Part shown: positions 16,499 through 25,900 of the stretch, piece by piece
Numbering within the stretch: position 1 is the stretch's first letter
Layout: every line of letters begins with the position of its first letter
Source: JAIYCX01 sp964353175
GTDB taxonomy: Bacteria > Bdellovibrionota_C > UBA2361 > SZUA-149 > DAOLCO01
Length of the DNA: 64,000 bases
NCBI GenBank assembly: GCA_964353175.1
Contig: CAYGUX010000002.1
Location: 1 to 64,000 of the forward strand
Reading direction: 5' to 3'
The notes under the pieces: generated by a model
What the model saw: only the letters and a program-made list of their open reading frames with translations
What the model was told of the DNA's origin: nothing
The model's database searches: none
Translations under genes and position numbers: made by a program

Positions 16499-19093
16499 TT
16501 ATTTCTTTTTACTTTTTCTTGGCTTTTTAGTTGGAGCAACAAGCTCTCTCTGTCTAAGTAGCTCAAGCGAGTTCTCTAAAGAATAAGTCATTGGGTCAAC
16601 GCCTTTCGGAAGAGAGGCATTTACCACTTCATTGCTTACATATGGCCCATATCTTCCGCTGAGTAACTTAACTTGATTGCCAGAAACTGGATCAAGTCCA
16701 AGCTCTTTAAGCGCTTGTGGTGCAGAAGCTCTTCCCCTTGTTTTTGGTTGTTTGAGAAGTTCAACTGCTTCTTCTAGAGTAATCGTGATAGGGGACTTGC
16801 CAGCAGGGATACTTCTTCGTTCCTTTCCACTTTCAATATAAGGTCCGTAAGGGCCGTTTTTAGCAAGCACTGCGTCTTCAGTCTCTGGGAACTTGCCGAG
16901 CTCTTTAGGAAGTTCTAATAGCTTTACAGCCAACTCAAGGTTTACCTCTTCTAAAGTCATCCCGGCTAACAAGGAACTCATCTTTGGCTTTGGCTTTTTC
17001 TTATCGTCGAGATCTGGGTCACCTAGTTGGACATAAGGACCGTATCTTCCAACTTTAAGATAAACCGGTTCTCCAGTTGTTGGGTGTGCCCCAAGTGAGT
17101 CAGGGCCTTTTTCTGCAATGGCAAGAATCTCTTCCGCCTTCTCCATAGTCATTTCATCTGGAGCAGTGCCTTCTGGGACACTTGCTTTCCTAGTTCCATC
17201 TGAAAGAAATGGCCCGTATTTACCTACTCTAACTTCTATAGTCGTATCATTGCTATCTTTACCAACGAAGATTCCATTGATTTCTCGTGGGTCAATATTG
17301 TCAACGCCAGCAACGATAAGTTCTTTTAAGCCTTTATGCCCATTTCCAAAGTAGAAGGACTTTAAGTATTTAATGCTTTCTCCTTCTCCTCTTGAGATAG
17401 AATCTAATTCATCTTCCAGCCGTGCAGTAAAATCATAATCAACTAATTGGTGGAAATGTTCTTCCAGTAAGCTGACAATGGCCATGGCGGTATAGCTAGG
17501 AACAAGCGCAGTTCCTTTTTTGAAGGCATAAGTTTTATATAAAATTAATTCTACAACTGCAGCCCAAGTGGAAGGACGTCCAATGCCCTTTTTCTCTAAC
17601 TCGCGAATAAGAGATCCCTCAGTGTATCTTGCAGGGGGTAGGGTCGAGTGGGAAACTGACTTAACATCTGATAGCATTAGAGCATCACCTACCTTAAGGT
17701 CAGGTAGAATTCTTTCTTGATCTGCAATATCGGAATCAGGATCATCGCTACCTTCAACATAGGCTCTTAGGAATCCAGGGAATTCTATAGTTTTACCACT
17801 AGCTCTTAAGTCAACACCTTCACATAGAAGGTTTACGTTGATGTAAGTTCCCTTAGCATTTTCCATTTGACTGGCAACGGTTCTTTTCCAAATTAAGTCG
17901 TATAGTTTAAAAGCCTCATCGCCTAACTTCTCCATAACTACAGCTGGGGAAGTAAATTGTGCACCCGCTGGTCTTATAGCTTCGTGGGCTTCTTGTGCGT
18001 TTTTAACTTTAGTTGCATACGTTCTTGGAGCACTTGGTAGGTAGTCTTGTCCATATTCTTTAGCGACAAAAGATCTAGCTGCTTTAATAGCTTCATCAGA
18101 GAGAGTGGTAGAATCCGTTCTCATGTAAGTGATGAACCCATTTTCATATAGCTGTTGAGCAATACGCATGGTTCTTTGTGCAGAATATCTTAGCTTCCTA
18201 TTTGATTCTTGTTGTAGGGAACTTGTAACAAAAGGAGCTGGAGGCTGGGATGAAAAAGGTTTTTTATCTACAGACTTTACAGTGGCAGTTTTATCGAGGA
18301 TTCTATCCCGTACTTCATTCGCTTCTTTTTCGCCTAGTAGTTTGACCTTATCTGCTGATTTTAATTTACCAGTGTCCGCATCAAAGTCTTTTCCTTGTGC
18401 GAGCCTAACACCATCTACGTGGCTTACATCTGTATCGAATACTTCTTTTTTGTTGGTATTGGCTTTAGCTTTTAGGTCCCAATAATCTGCCGATACAAAC
18501 TTGATCCTTTCCCTTTCTCTTTCTACTAGTAATCTAAGTGCAACACTTTGTACTCTACCAGCGCTTAGTCGTGGAGCTATTTTTTTCCATAAAACAGGGC
18601 TAACTTCATAACCATATAGTCTATCAATAATTCTTCTTGTTTCTTGGGCTCTAACAAGATTCATATCTACCTCTCTAGTTGACGCTAGGGCTTTAGATAT
18701 CGCATCCTTTGTAATCTCATGAAAAACTAGTCTTTTTATCGGAATTTTGGGATTGAGAGTCTCAAGGAGATGCCAACTAATGGATTCTCCTTCTCTATCT
18801 TCATCCGTCGCTAGCAATAATTCAGTTGCATCTTTAAGGGACTCTTTTAATTTTTTTACTTGGTCCTTTTTCTTGGGGGGTATTATATAGAGTGGGTCAA
18901 AGTTTTTTTCTATATTAACACCAAGCTTGGTCCATTTTTCTTTTTTTAGTTTTTCAGGAATTTCAGAGGCGCTGTTAGGTAGGTCTCTGATGTGACCCAT
19001 GGATGCCTTTACTATATAGTCTTTGCCTAAAAACTTTGTGATAGTTTTTGCTTTTGTAGGTGATTCAACAATTACGAGTGTTTTATGGGCCAT
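16499..19093 (-). CDS. topA: DNA topoisomerase I (type IA)
   Basis: This 864-residue enzyme relaxes negative supercoils through a transient 5'-phosphotyrosine. The Toprim domain starts with LVIVESPTKAKTI and has the metal-binding ATDEDREGE. The catalytic tyrosine is Y323 in GFITYMRTDST. SAGRVQSVALRLLVERE and PRTYATKVKNAQEAHEAIRP are core signatures. After about residue 570 there are no tetracysteine zinc fingers. Instead four GxYGPY/F-containing repeats follow (near GKYGPFLSDG, GRYGPYVQLG, GPYGPYIESG, GRYGPYVSNE), the zinc-free C-terminal repeat type, and a Lys-rich tail. It is monocistronic and starts about 200 bases from the divergent metH. Confidence 0.96.
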   Translation of the reverse strand: MAHKTLVIVESPTKAKTITKFLGKDYIVKASMGHIRDLPNSASEIPEKLKKEKWTKLGVNIEKNFDPLYIIPPKKKDQVKKLKESLKDATELLLATDEDREGESISWHLLETLNPKIPIKRLVFHEITKDAISKALASTREVDMNLVRAQETRRIIDRLYGYEVSPVLWKKIAPRLSAGRVQSVALRLLVERERERIKFVSADYWDLKAKANTNKKEVFDTDVSHVDGVRLAQGKDFDADTGKLKSADKVKLLGEKEANEVRDRILDKTATVKSVDKKPFSSQPPAPFVTSSLQQESNRKLRYSAQRTMRIAQQLYENGFITYMRTDSTTLSDEAIKAARSFVAKEYGQDYLPSAPRTYATKVKNAQEAHEAIRPAGAQFTSPAVVMEKLGDEAFKLYDLIWKRTVASQMENAKGTYINVNLLCEGVDLRASGKTIEFPGFLRAYVEGSDDPDSDIADQERILPDLKVGDALMLSDVKSVSHSTLPPARYTEGSLIRELEKKGIGRPSTWAAVVELILYKTYAFKKGTALVPSYTAMAIVSLLEEHFHQLVDYDFTARLEDELDSISRGEGESIKYLKSFYFGNGHKGLKELIVAGVDNIDPREINGIFVGKDSNDTTIEVRVGKYGPFLSDGTRKASVPEGTAPDEMTMEKAEEILAIAEKGPDSLGAHPTTGEPVYLKVGRYGPYVQLGDPDLDDKKKPKPKMSSLLAGMTLEEVNLELAVKLLELPKELGKFPETEDAVLAKNGPYGPYIESGKERRSIPAGKSPITITLEEAVELLKQPKTRGRASAPQALKELGLDPVSGNQVKLLSGRYGPYVSNEVVNASLPKGVDPMTYSLENSLELLRQRELVAPTKKPRKSKKK

Positions 19094-19291
19094 TTTAAGG
19101 TAATTTTAGGTTCTATTAGTGAGCACTACATGTCAAAATGAATGATTTAATTCAATATGTTTAGCCTGCTTAGTATAAAAAGTGTATAGATTACGGTCAA
19201 ATAGTTAAAAAAAATTGTGCTCATTAGTAAGGAGTCCGACTTAAAATAGGACACAATTCTACTAATTGCGCACTAGATTGCGAGGTATTTA

Positions 19292-22200
19292 GTGTCTTTA
19301 TTCGAATTAATTAAAGAGCGGTTTCTTTTTCTTGATGGTGCAATGGGTACCATGATCCAATCCTATAAGTTGGAAGAGGAAGATTATAGGACTGAATCTT
19401 TATCTGCTCATAAGTTCCCCCTGAAGGGGAATCTTGACATGCTTAGTTTAAGTCGTCCAGAGATTATTCAAGATATTCACCGTCAGTACCTTGAAGCGGG
19501 TTCTGATATATTAGAGACCAATACTTTTAGCTCGAATGTCATTTCTCAAGCCGACTATGGCACTGAACATTTAGTTAGAGAATTAAATATAGAATCTGTT
19601 AGACTTGCTAGAGAAGTTGCAGATGAATATACGAAACTTAATCCCAATAAGCCAAGATTCGTCGCTGGAGCGATTGGCCCAACCAATAAAACACTTTCAC
19701 TTTCACCTGATGTAAATAATCCAGGATATAGAGCCATCACTTTTGATGAACTTGTAGCTTGTTATAAAGAACAAGCAGAAGCTTTACTTGATGGTGGGGC
19801 TGATTTGATACTAGTTGAAACTGTGTTCGACACTTTGAATGCAAAGGCTGCAATATTTGCGATTGAAGAAATTCGAGCAGAGAGGAAGGTTTCAATTCCA
19901 GTAATAATTTCTGGTACAATTACTGATCAAAGTGGGAGAACTCTCTCTGGGCAAACGACAGAAGCATTTTGGATATCCATTTCTCATGCTAAGGAGATCG
20001 TAGGCGTAAGTTTGAACTGTGCTCTTGGCGCCTCCCAAATGAGGCCTTTTTTAGAGGAGTTAAGTCGTGTTGCTTGGGTGCCTGTTGGAGCTTACCCCAA
20101 TGCAGGCTTGCCTAATGAGTTTGGACTGTATGATGAAACACCAAGTGAGCTTGCTACGCAGGTTAAAGATTTTTTAAGTAGAGGGATAGTAAATTTCCTA
20201 GGTGGTTGTTGTGGAACGACTCCAGCTCATATTAGAGAAATTATTAAAGCTACGGAAGGTTTTTCTCCTAGAGAGATACCTAAATATACTCCTAAGTTAA
20301 GACTAAGTGGCTTGGAAGCCCTAGTTATTGATGAGCATACTAACTTTGTGAACGTAGGTGAACGATTAAATATTACAGGTTCGAAGAAATTTGAAAAATT
20401 GGTAGCAGCAGGAGATTTCGATACGGCGCTATCTATCGGGAGAAATCAAGTAGAGAATGGTGCTATAATCCTAGATGTAAATTTAGATGAGGGGATGATT
20501 GATGGTGTAAAGGTTATGCCAGAGTTTCTTAATCTTCTACAGTCTGAGCCTGAGATTGTTAGAGTTCCTTTGATGATCGACTCATCGAAATGGTCCGTAA
20601 TTGAAGCTGGTCTTAAAACTACTCAAGGTAAAAGTATTGTAAACTCAATTAGTTTAAAAGAAGGCGAGGAAGCTTTCATAAATATAGCGACTAGAATTAG
20701 AATGTATGGGGCTGCTGTAGTTGTAATGGCCTTCGATGAGAAAGGTCAGGCAGATGACTATGAAAGAAGAATAGAAATTTGTAAAAGAGCATATGATCTT
20801 CTTGTAAATGTAGTCGGATTCCCGGCGGAAGATATTATCTTTGATCCAAATATACTTACAGTTGCAACAGGAATGGAGGAGCACAATGGATATGGTGTTT
20901 CCTATATTCAAGCGACGCGTTGGATAAAAGATAATTTACCTTATGTAAAGGTTAGTGGTGGGGTGAGTAATGTTTCCTTCTCATTCCGAGGGAATAATAA
21001 AGTTAGAGAAGCGATTCATAGTGTGTTTCTATATCATGCTATCCGTGCTGGGATGGATATGGGGATCGTGAACGCTGGACAGCTAGAGATTTATGAAACT
21101 GTGCCCAAAGAATTAAAAGAGCTTTGTGAAGATGTTATTTTAAATCGTAGGGAAGATGCTACGGATAGACTATTGGTACATGCTGAAACTATCAAGGATG
21201 TTGCAGGTGGTAGTAGTAAGAAGGAAGAGGAGGCTTGGAGAAGTTTACCTGTAAATGAGAGGTTAGCACACGCCTTAGTGAAAGGTATTGTAGAGTTCAT
21301 AGAAGTAGATACCGAAGAAGCGAGACAGTTAGCCAATATTCCATTAGAAGTAATTGAAGGCCCATTAATGGCTGGCATGAATCAGGTTGGAGATCTTTTT
21401 GCCAGTGGTAAAATGTTTCTACCCCAGGTAGTAAAAAGTGCTAGGGTAATGAAGCGATCAGTGGCCTATCTAACGCCTTACATTGAGGCGGAAAAACAGG
21501 GAGGAGTCGTCTCTAATGCTGGGGTAGTTTTGATGGCAACGGTTAAGGGAGATGTTCATGATATCGGTAAAAACATAGTAGGAGTTGTACTTTCTTGTAA
21601 TAATTACAAGGTGGTTGATTTAGGTGTGATGGTGCCTATGGATAAGATCTTAGATGAAGCGGTAAAAGAGAAGGCAGATATAATTGGCCTTAGTGGTTTG
21701 ATAACTCCTTCTTTAGATGAAATGGTTTATGTCGCAGAGGAGATGACAAGAAGAGGAATAGATACACCGCTAATGATTGGTGGTGCGACTACATCTAAAC
21801 GCCACACCGCAGTTAAAATTGCTCCTAAGTATGGGAAAGGTGTCGTGCATGTATTGGATGCTTCAAGGTCTGTTCCAGTGGCAGGTGCTTTGATTTCTAA
21901 AACGGACAAAGCTACGTTTTTAGAAAAAATAAACAGTGAGTACGAGATAATTAGGGAAGATTTTAATTCGAGAGTAAGTACTAAAAATCACATGAGCATA
22001 CTAGAGGCTCGTCAAAATGCTCCAGAAATTGATTGGGATAACTATCAGTTGCCCGTCCCTGAGAAGATGGGAATTACTATATTGGAAGATATCTCTTTAA
22101 AAGAATTATTGCCTTATATTGATTGGACTCCATTCTTTCATACTTGGGAGCTTAAAGGTAAGTACCCTGAAATTTTTGAAAGTTCTGTATATGGTGTAGA

Positions 22201-22960
22201 AGCTAAAAAACTGTTTGCTGATGCTGAACATTACCTAGAATATTTAGAAGCTAAGAACGCACCAATTATTAGAGCTGTCGTAGGTTTATATCAAGCAAGA
22301 AGAGACCCAAGAGTAGAGGATGTATGGATTAAGGATGATGAGGGCAGAGAGCGATGTTTTAACTTCTTAAGACAACAAGGAGAGAGAAATAATAAGGCTC
22401 CTAATATTTCTTTAAGTGATTATATAAAACCAAATGCAGAAAAGTTTGAAGATCATATTGGTTTCTTCGCCGTGAGTGCAGGTTTTGGAGTGGATCATTT
22501 AGTTAAGGCTTTTGAAGAAGAGCATAATATGTACGCTAGTATTATGATTAAGGCTTTGTGCGATAGATTGGCAGAGGCCTGTGCTGAGTATGTTCATGAA
22601 CGGGTTCGTAAGGAAATCTGGGGCTATGCTAAAAATGAGGAACTAAGTCAGAAGGAAATTATAAGAGAGCGTTATCAAGGGATTCGGCCAGCTCCTGGTT
22701 ATGGTGCTTGCCCTGATCATACGGAAAAGTTTAAGATATGGGATCTTTTAAAGATTGAAGAGAGGATAGGGGTGACTTTAACGGAAAGTTGCGCAATGTT
22801 CCCAGCAAGTTCTGTTAGTGGATACTTTTTTTCACATCCAGAAAGTAATTATTTAAATATTGGGCGATTAGATAAGGACCAGATCGAAGATTATGCAAAG
22901 CGTAAGGAGTTGGATGTTCCTGGTGTTGAGAGATGGTTGTCGCCTTATTTGAATTATTAG
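19292..22960 (+). CDS. metH: Cobalamin-dependent methionine synthase
   Basis: This 1222-residue enzyme has the length of E. coli MetH (1227). Modules in order are: homocysteine/zinc domain (LDGAMGTMIQ; zinc cysteines in SLNCALGA and GGCCGTTPAH), pterin-binding domain (NVGERLNITGSKKF), cobalamin cap and B12 domain with the axial His756 in DVHDIGKN, and the C-terminal SAM activation domain (WTPFFHTWELKGKYP, RPAPGYGACPDHTEK). It transfers a methyl group from methyltetrahydrofolate to homocysteine and needs imported or made B12. The start is GTG with GAGGT 6-7 bases upstream. No B12 riboswitch was recognised in 19094-19291. Confidence 0.97.
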   Translation: MSLFELIKERFLFLDGAMGTMIQSYKLEEEDYRTESLSAHKFPLKGNLDMLSLSRPEIIQDIHRQYLEAGSDILETNTFSSNVISQADYGTEHLVRELNIESVRLAREVADEYTKLNPNKPRFVAGAIGPTNKTLSLSPDVNNPGYRAITFDELVACYKEQAEALLDGGADLILVETVFDTLNAKAAIFAIEEIRAERKVSIPVIISGTITDQSGRTLSGQTTEAFWISISHAKEIVGVSLNCALGASQMRPFLEELSRVAWVPVGAYPNAGLPNEFGLYDETPSELATQVKDFLSRGIVNFLGGCCGTTPAHIREIIKATEGFSPREIPKYTPKLRLSGLEALVIDEHTNFVNVGERLNITGSKKFEKLVAAGDFDTALSIGRNQVENGAIILDVNLDEGMIDGVKVMPEFLNLLQSEPEIVRVPLMIDSSKWSVIEAGLKTTQGKSIVNSISLKEGEEAFINIATRIRMYGAAVVVMAFDEKGQADDYERRIEICKRAYDLLVNVVGFPAEDIIFDPNILTVATGMEEHNGYGVSYIQATRWIKDNLPYVKVSGGVSNVSFSFRGNNKVREAIHSVFLYHAIRAGMDMGIVNAGQLEIYETVPKELKELCEDVILNRREDATDRLLVHAETIKDVAGGSSKKEEEAWRSLPVNERLAHALVKGIVEFIEVDTEEARQLANIPLEVIEGPLMAGMNQVGDLFASGKMFLPQVVKSARVMKRSVAYLTPYIEAEKQGGVVSNAGVVLMATVKGDVHDIGKNIVGVVLSCNNYKVVDLGVMVPMDKILDEAVKEKADIIGLSGLITPSLDEMVYVAEEMTRRGIDTPLMIGGATTSKRHTAVKIAPKYGKGVVHVLDASRSVPVAGALISKTDKATFLEKINSEYEIIREDFNSRVSTKNHMSILEARQNAPEIDWDNYQLPVPEKMGITILEDISLKELLPYIDWTPFFHTWELKGKYPEIFESSVYGVEAKKLFADAEHYLEYLEAKNAPIIRAVVGLYQARRDPRVEDVWIKDDEGRERCFNFLRQQGERNNKAPNISLSDYIKPNAEKFEDHIGFFAVSAGFGVDHLVKAFEEEHNMYASIMIKALCDRLAEACAEYVHERVRKEIWGYAKNEELSQKEIIRERYQGIRPAPGYGACPDHTEKFKIWDLLKIEERIGVTLTESCAMFPASSVSGYFFSHPESNYLNIGRLDKDQIEDYAKRKELDVPGVERWLSPYLNY

Positions 22961-22973
22961 ATTGGGAAGGGTG

Positions 22974-23124
22974 GCAAAGGCAGTGCTTTCACCTCAGGCG
23001 CTCATTCTCGCCAAACGGCTTTGCCGTTTGAGCTCCGAGGCATTGCCCCCAATTTGCCATGAAGTTTAAACTTGCCAAATTGGGGGCAATAAGTCCGCGC
23101 CTGAGAAGAAAGCACTACCTTTGC
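22974..23124. repeat. Composite palindromic element (outer 28-bp arms, two inner hairpins)
   Basis: Outer arms 22974-23001 and 23097-23124 are inverted repeats of 28 bases with 25 matches. They enclose an 8-bp perfect hairpin (23012-23019 with 23023-23030, loop ttt) and a 15-bp perfect hairpin (23042-23056 with 23076-23090). The whole would fold as a three-stem cruciform or transcript. It sits 14 bases after the metH stop, and its GC-rich arms stand out from the AT-rich surroundings. It has the look of an extragenic palindromic or MITE-like repeat. Only a 10-base piece (tcaggcgctc) recurs nearby, around 25561-25570. Confidence 0.8.
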
Positions 23125-23752
23125 TTTCTTCTTTATCTTGTAATTCAATAAGTGTCCTTTGCAGGGCAATTTAATCCGCATCCTGTCTTCCTAATCAGAT
23201 TAAAAATTCTTATGAATTTCTTCTATATAGAATGACAACTTGTTATTGAGAAGCTCCTCTTCGGGGCCTAAGGATGACGTACCCTATTACATACTATAAA
23301 ATATTGCCCTTAGAAGAGACAGGCACATCTAAATCGCCTTGCCATGTTTTCAGAAAACCGATAGAAGAATTGAATTAGTAAAAACTTAACAAGGAGATCA
23401 GGCATAACAAACAGTAAAACTGATGATATATAAGTAGTTGCGTATAAAGCAGGTAGCGCCAGGGCTCGTAATTTAAAAAGTGCGAGTTGACGAGGAGAAA
23501 GTTTATCGAAATATTCGGCGGATGACTTTCCGGTGACCACAATCGTTAAATACAAATAAAACAAACAAGTAATTGTTAAACAAAAGTTGTATTGAGTGGA
23601 ATTCTAGATCAAAAAAAACCGCAAAAATCGCACTAATTTATCATAAAGCCTAGTTAGGTATGTCATTCACTTGGCTGTGTGACTGCTTGTCTTGGAGTAG
23701 CTTTGCGTGTTTGTGCGCTTTTGGTTTCTCTTGTCTGAAAAGGGGAAATAAT
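23125..23752. other. Intergenic region before glmS
   Basis: These roughly 630 bases separate the composite palindrome from the glmS start. Apart from one weak minus-strand frame (23310-23564) nothing coding is convincing. No glmS ribozyme core was recognised. The region is AT-rich and probably holds the glmS promoter and leader. Confidence 0.4.
23310..23564 (-). CDS. Possible small membrane protein (weak)
   Basis: An open frame of 84 residues with one or two hydrophobic stretches (LPALYATTYISSVLLFVMPDL, then LLVKFLLIQFFY) after a protein-like segment YFDKLSPRQLALFKLRALA. It starts with TTG and has no visible ribosome binding site. It does not overlap any gene, which is the main reason to keep it. 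It could be a remnant of a decayed membrane protein or a chance frame. Confidence 0.25.
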   Translation of the reverse strand: MFYLYLTIVVTGKSSAEYFDKLSPRQLALFKLRALALPALYATTYISSVLLFVMPDLLVKFLLIQFFYRFSENMARRFRCACLF

Positions 23753-25495
23753 ATGTGCGGAATATTCGGATATGTAGGTAGTAATACGGATGCAGGACAG
23801 ATATGTTTTAGAGCGCTAAAACAAGTAGAGTATCGAGGTTATGATTCCTGGGGAATCGTCGTCTGTGATCAAGAACTGGAGATTCAAAAGGAGCTAGGAA
23901 AACTTCCAAAGGATGGCCCGAGTTTTAGATTTGGTAGTATGGTGCTTGGCCATACGCGCTGGGCTACGCATGGAGGTGTTACGATTGAAAATACTCATCC
24001 TCACTTGGGGAACAGTGGACAAACTGTTGTCGTACATAACGGAATTGTTGAGAACTACATCGAGATAAGGCAGTTTCTGAAAGAGAGAGGCTATTTTTTT
24101 AAGTCTGAGACTGATACCGAGGTAATTATTAACTTTTATGAATACTCTCGGACGGAAAATTCCGCTCTCCAAGCTTTTATAAACACGATTAATCGTCTGC
24201 AAGGAAATAATGCTGTAGTAATTATGGATGTTCAGTCTGGATTTTTGCTTGCAAGCAAAAATGGTTCACCCATGGTGATAGGTCGGAATGAAGAGGGAAA
24301 TTTTATAGCGTCTGACGTAGCTCCGTTGTTAGAGCAATGCGACTCGATCTATTATGTAGAAAACAATGAGGTGCTGGTAGTTGATGCAAAAAAAGTTTCT
24401 ATCTATGAAGGGCCTTCGAGATTTAAGCTTCCTGTTTGGCAGAAACCAAAAGTAAAATTAAGCCAAGTTGAACTTGGTTCTTATGAACATTATTTATTGA
24501 AAGAAGTTAGTGAGCAACCGGAAATCTTACGTCAAGTGGTATTGTCGGGATCGAGTGAGCTTAAAAGTATGAGGAATTTCCTTAGGGAGGGATCGGATAT
24601 TTGGTTCACCGGATGTGGAACTGCTTTCAATGCTGGACTGCTAGCTTCATATTTTGCTGCAAATGCCGGACTTTCTGTAAGGTCAGTCTATGCACATGAA
24701 CTTCCTTTGTTGCTTGGTCAGACATCTAAAGACACTCGTATCGTAGCGCTTTCACAAAGTGGTGAGACTATCGATGTTATAGACGCTATTGTAGCAGCTA
24801 AAATTCTAGATTTACGAACAGCAGCTTTTGTGAATGTTCTAACATCTAGCGTCACTAGAATGGTGGAATGTGTACTGCCGATACAAGCCGGTCCAGAGCT
24901 TTGTGTTCTATCAACTAAAGCTTTTACAGGAATGGTAGCCAATCTTTATTCTATCTATTCTCCAGAAGACCATTATCAAGAGAATTTAATGTCAGCGGCA
25001 CTTGCGATAGAGTGTATGCTCAAAGGGGAAGTTTTATCACAAATAAAAACTATTGCAGAGAAACTTTGCGAGAAGCAGTCTCTATTTATAATCGGTACTG
25101 GGGAATATTATCCATTGGCATTAGAAGCGGCTTTAAAGATTAAGGAGGTCAGCTACATTCATGCAGAAGCATTTGCATCTGGAGAGCTAAAACATGGTGT
25201 TATTGCCCTGATAGAGGAGGGGACTCCATGTCTTGTGTTTGCGCCAAAAGGTGAACTGGGAGATCGTATAAGAATTCATGCAAGTGAAGTCAGGGCTAGA
25301 GGAGGAAAGATTATTTCTATATCCTCAGAAAAATTGTCTCCTGAAGACGATTATATTAAGGTTGATTTCGGGGCAATGGATTATTTCTTCGCCGCATTAA
25401 CAGCCGTTCAACTATTAGCTTACCAATGTGCTTTAGTTAAAAATCTTGATCCTGATAAGCCAAGGAACTTGGCAAAATGTGTGACTGTGCGTTAG
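23753..25495 (+). CDS. glmS: Glutamine--fructose-6-phosphate aminotransferase (isomerizing)
   Basis: 580 residues. The first committed enzyme of UDP-GlcNAc synthesis makes glucosamine-6-phosphate. The start must be the ATG at 23753, because the enzyme needs Cys as residue 2 (MCGIFGYVG), the N-terminal glutaminase nucleophile. AAGGGG lies just upstream, and an upstream in-frame ATG at 23660 would bury that Cys. The glutaminase domain has GHTRWATHGG and VHNGIVENY. Two SIS domains follow (GCGTAFNAG, SQSGETIDVIDA, SGELKHGVIALI), and the end PRNLAKCVTVR matches the family. It is about 30 residues shorter than E. coli GlmS and has YRGYDSWG where Ala is usual, so a divergent paralogue cannot be excluded. 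Confidence 0.88.
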   Translation: MCGIFGYVGSNTDAGQICFRALKQVEYRGYDSWGIVVCDQELEIQKELGKLPKDGPSFRFGSMVLGHTRWATHGGVTIENTHPHLGNSGQTVVVHNGIVENYIEIRQFLKERGYFFKSETDTEVIINFYEYSRTENSALQAFINTINRLQGNNAVVIMDVQSGFLLASKNGSPMVIGRNEEGNFIASDVAPLLEQCDSIYYVENNEVLVVDAKKVSIYEGPSRFKLPVWQKPKVKLSQVELGSYEHYLLKEVSEQPEILRQVVLSGSSELKSMRNFLREGSDIWFTGCGTAFNAGLLASYFAANAGLSVRSVYAHELPLLLGQTSKDTRIVALSQSGETIDVIDAIVAAKILDLRTAAFVNVLTSSVTRMVECVLPIQAGPELCVLSTKAFTGMVANLYSIYSPEDHYQENLMSAALAIECMLKGEVLSQIKTIAEKLCEKQSLFIIGTGEYYPLALEAALKIKEVSYIHAEAFASGELKHGVIALIEEGTPCLVFAPKGELGDRIRIHASEVRARGGKIISISSEKLSPEDDYIKVDFGAMDYFFAALTAVQLLAYQCALVKNLDPDKPRNLAKCVTVR

Positions 25496-25620
25496 GTAAA
25501 TCGTGGAGGGGAAAGTGGTTTTTGTTTTCCTGACCGCAGTAGCATGTGGTCAGCGTAATTCAGGCGCTCCATTTTTTATGCAGCTCTTGCGAATCTGGAC
25601 TAACCAATTATAAAAATAAA
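25496..25620. other. Short spacer after glmS with a hairpin
   Basis: A 9-base arm pair with one mismatch (25530-25538 with 25545-25553) may be a weak terminator for glmS. It has no T tract. The following tcaggcgctc matches the arm of the 22974 palindrome. Confidence 0.35.
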
Positions 25621-25696
25621 TGGCGTCCCCAAGGGGATTCGAACCCCTGTTGACGCCGTGAAAGGGCGTTGTCCTAGGCCTCTAGACGATGGGGAC
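25621..25696 (-). tRNA. tRNA-Glu (UUC)
   Basis: The minus strand folds as a complete cloverleaf. Acceptor GTCCCCA pairs with TGGGGAC, the D arm holds CTAGAGGCCTAGG, the anticodon loop is CTTTCAC with anticodon TTC, the T arm is CAGGGGTTCGAATCCCCTT, and the discriminator is G. The CCA end is encoded (TGG at 25621-25623 on the plus strand). It is nearly identical to E. coli tRNA-Glu from memory. It lies alone between glmS and the esterase gene. Confidence 0.97.
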
Positions 25697-25900
25697 TAAT
25701 AATTTAGGAAAGCAATAATTAGGTTTTTATTAATTCATATTGCCGACTTAAAATTGTCGGGGCCTTAATATGTAAAGTGGGGCAATAGGTCAAGTTATTC
25801 GGGAATAAATTCCTTCTTTTTTTGCTATCTGTGAGCATTTATCTATAAATAGGACTTATATTTAGAAAATTCGAATTAAAATAGTTAATAACCGAGCATT
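25697..25900. other. Intergenic spacer upstream of tRNA-Glu and esterase
   Basis: These roughly 200 AT-rich bases should contain the tRNA-Glu promoter (leftward) and that of 25901-26979 (rightward). A short inverted repeat (ccgac near 25742 with gtcgg near 25756) is the only structure seen. Confidence 0.35.

Noticed and set aside
18168..18485. 105-codon plus-strand frame
   Set aside because: Antisense to topA, with a Ser/Leu-rich shadow composition.
19094..19291. Cobalamin or SAM riboswitch upstream of metH
   Set aside because: Looked for the B12 box and conserved SAM-I stems and did not find either. Only AT-rich sequence and a loose inverted repeat are present.
23660..23752. Upstream in-frame ATG giving a 31-residue extension of GlmS
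   Set aside because: GlmS needs Cys directly after the initiator Met. The ATG at 23753 with AAGGGG upstream is the real start.
23125..23752. glmS ribozyme in the glmS leader
   Set aside because: The conserved core and cleavage-site context were not recognisable. A covariance search would be decisive.
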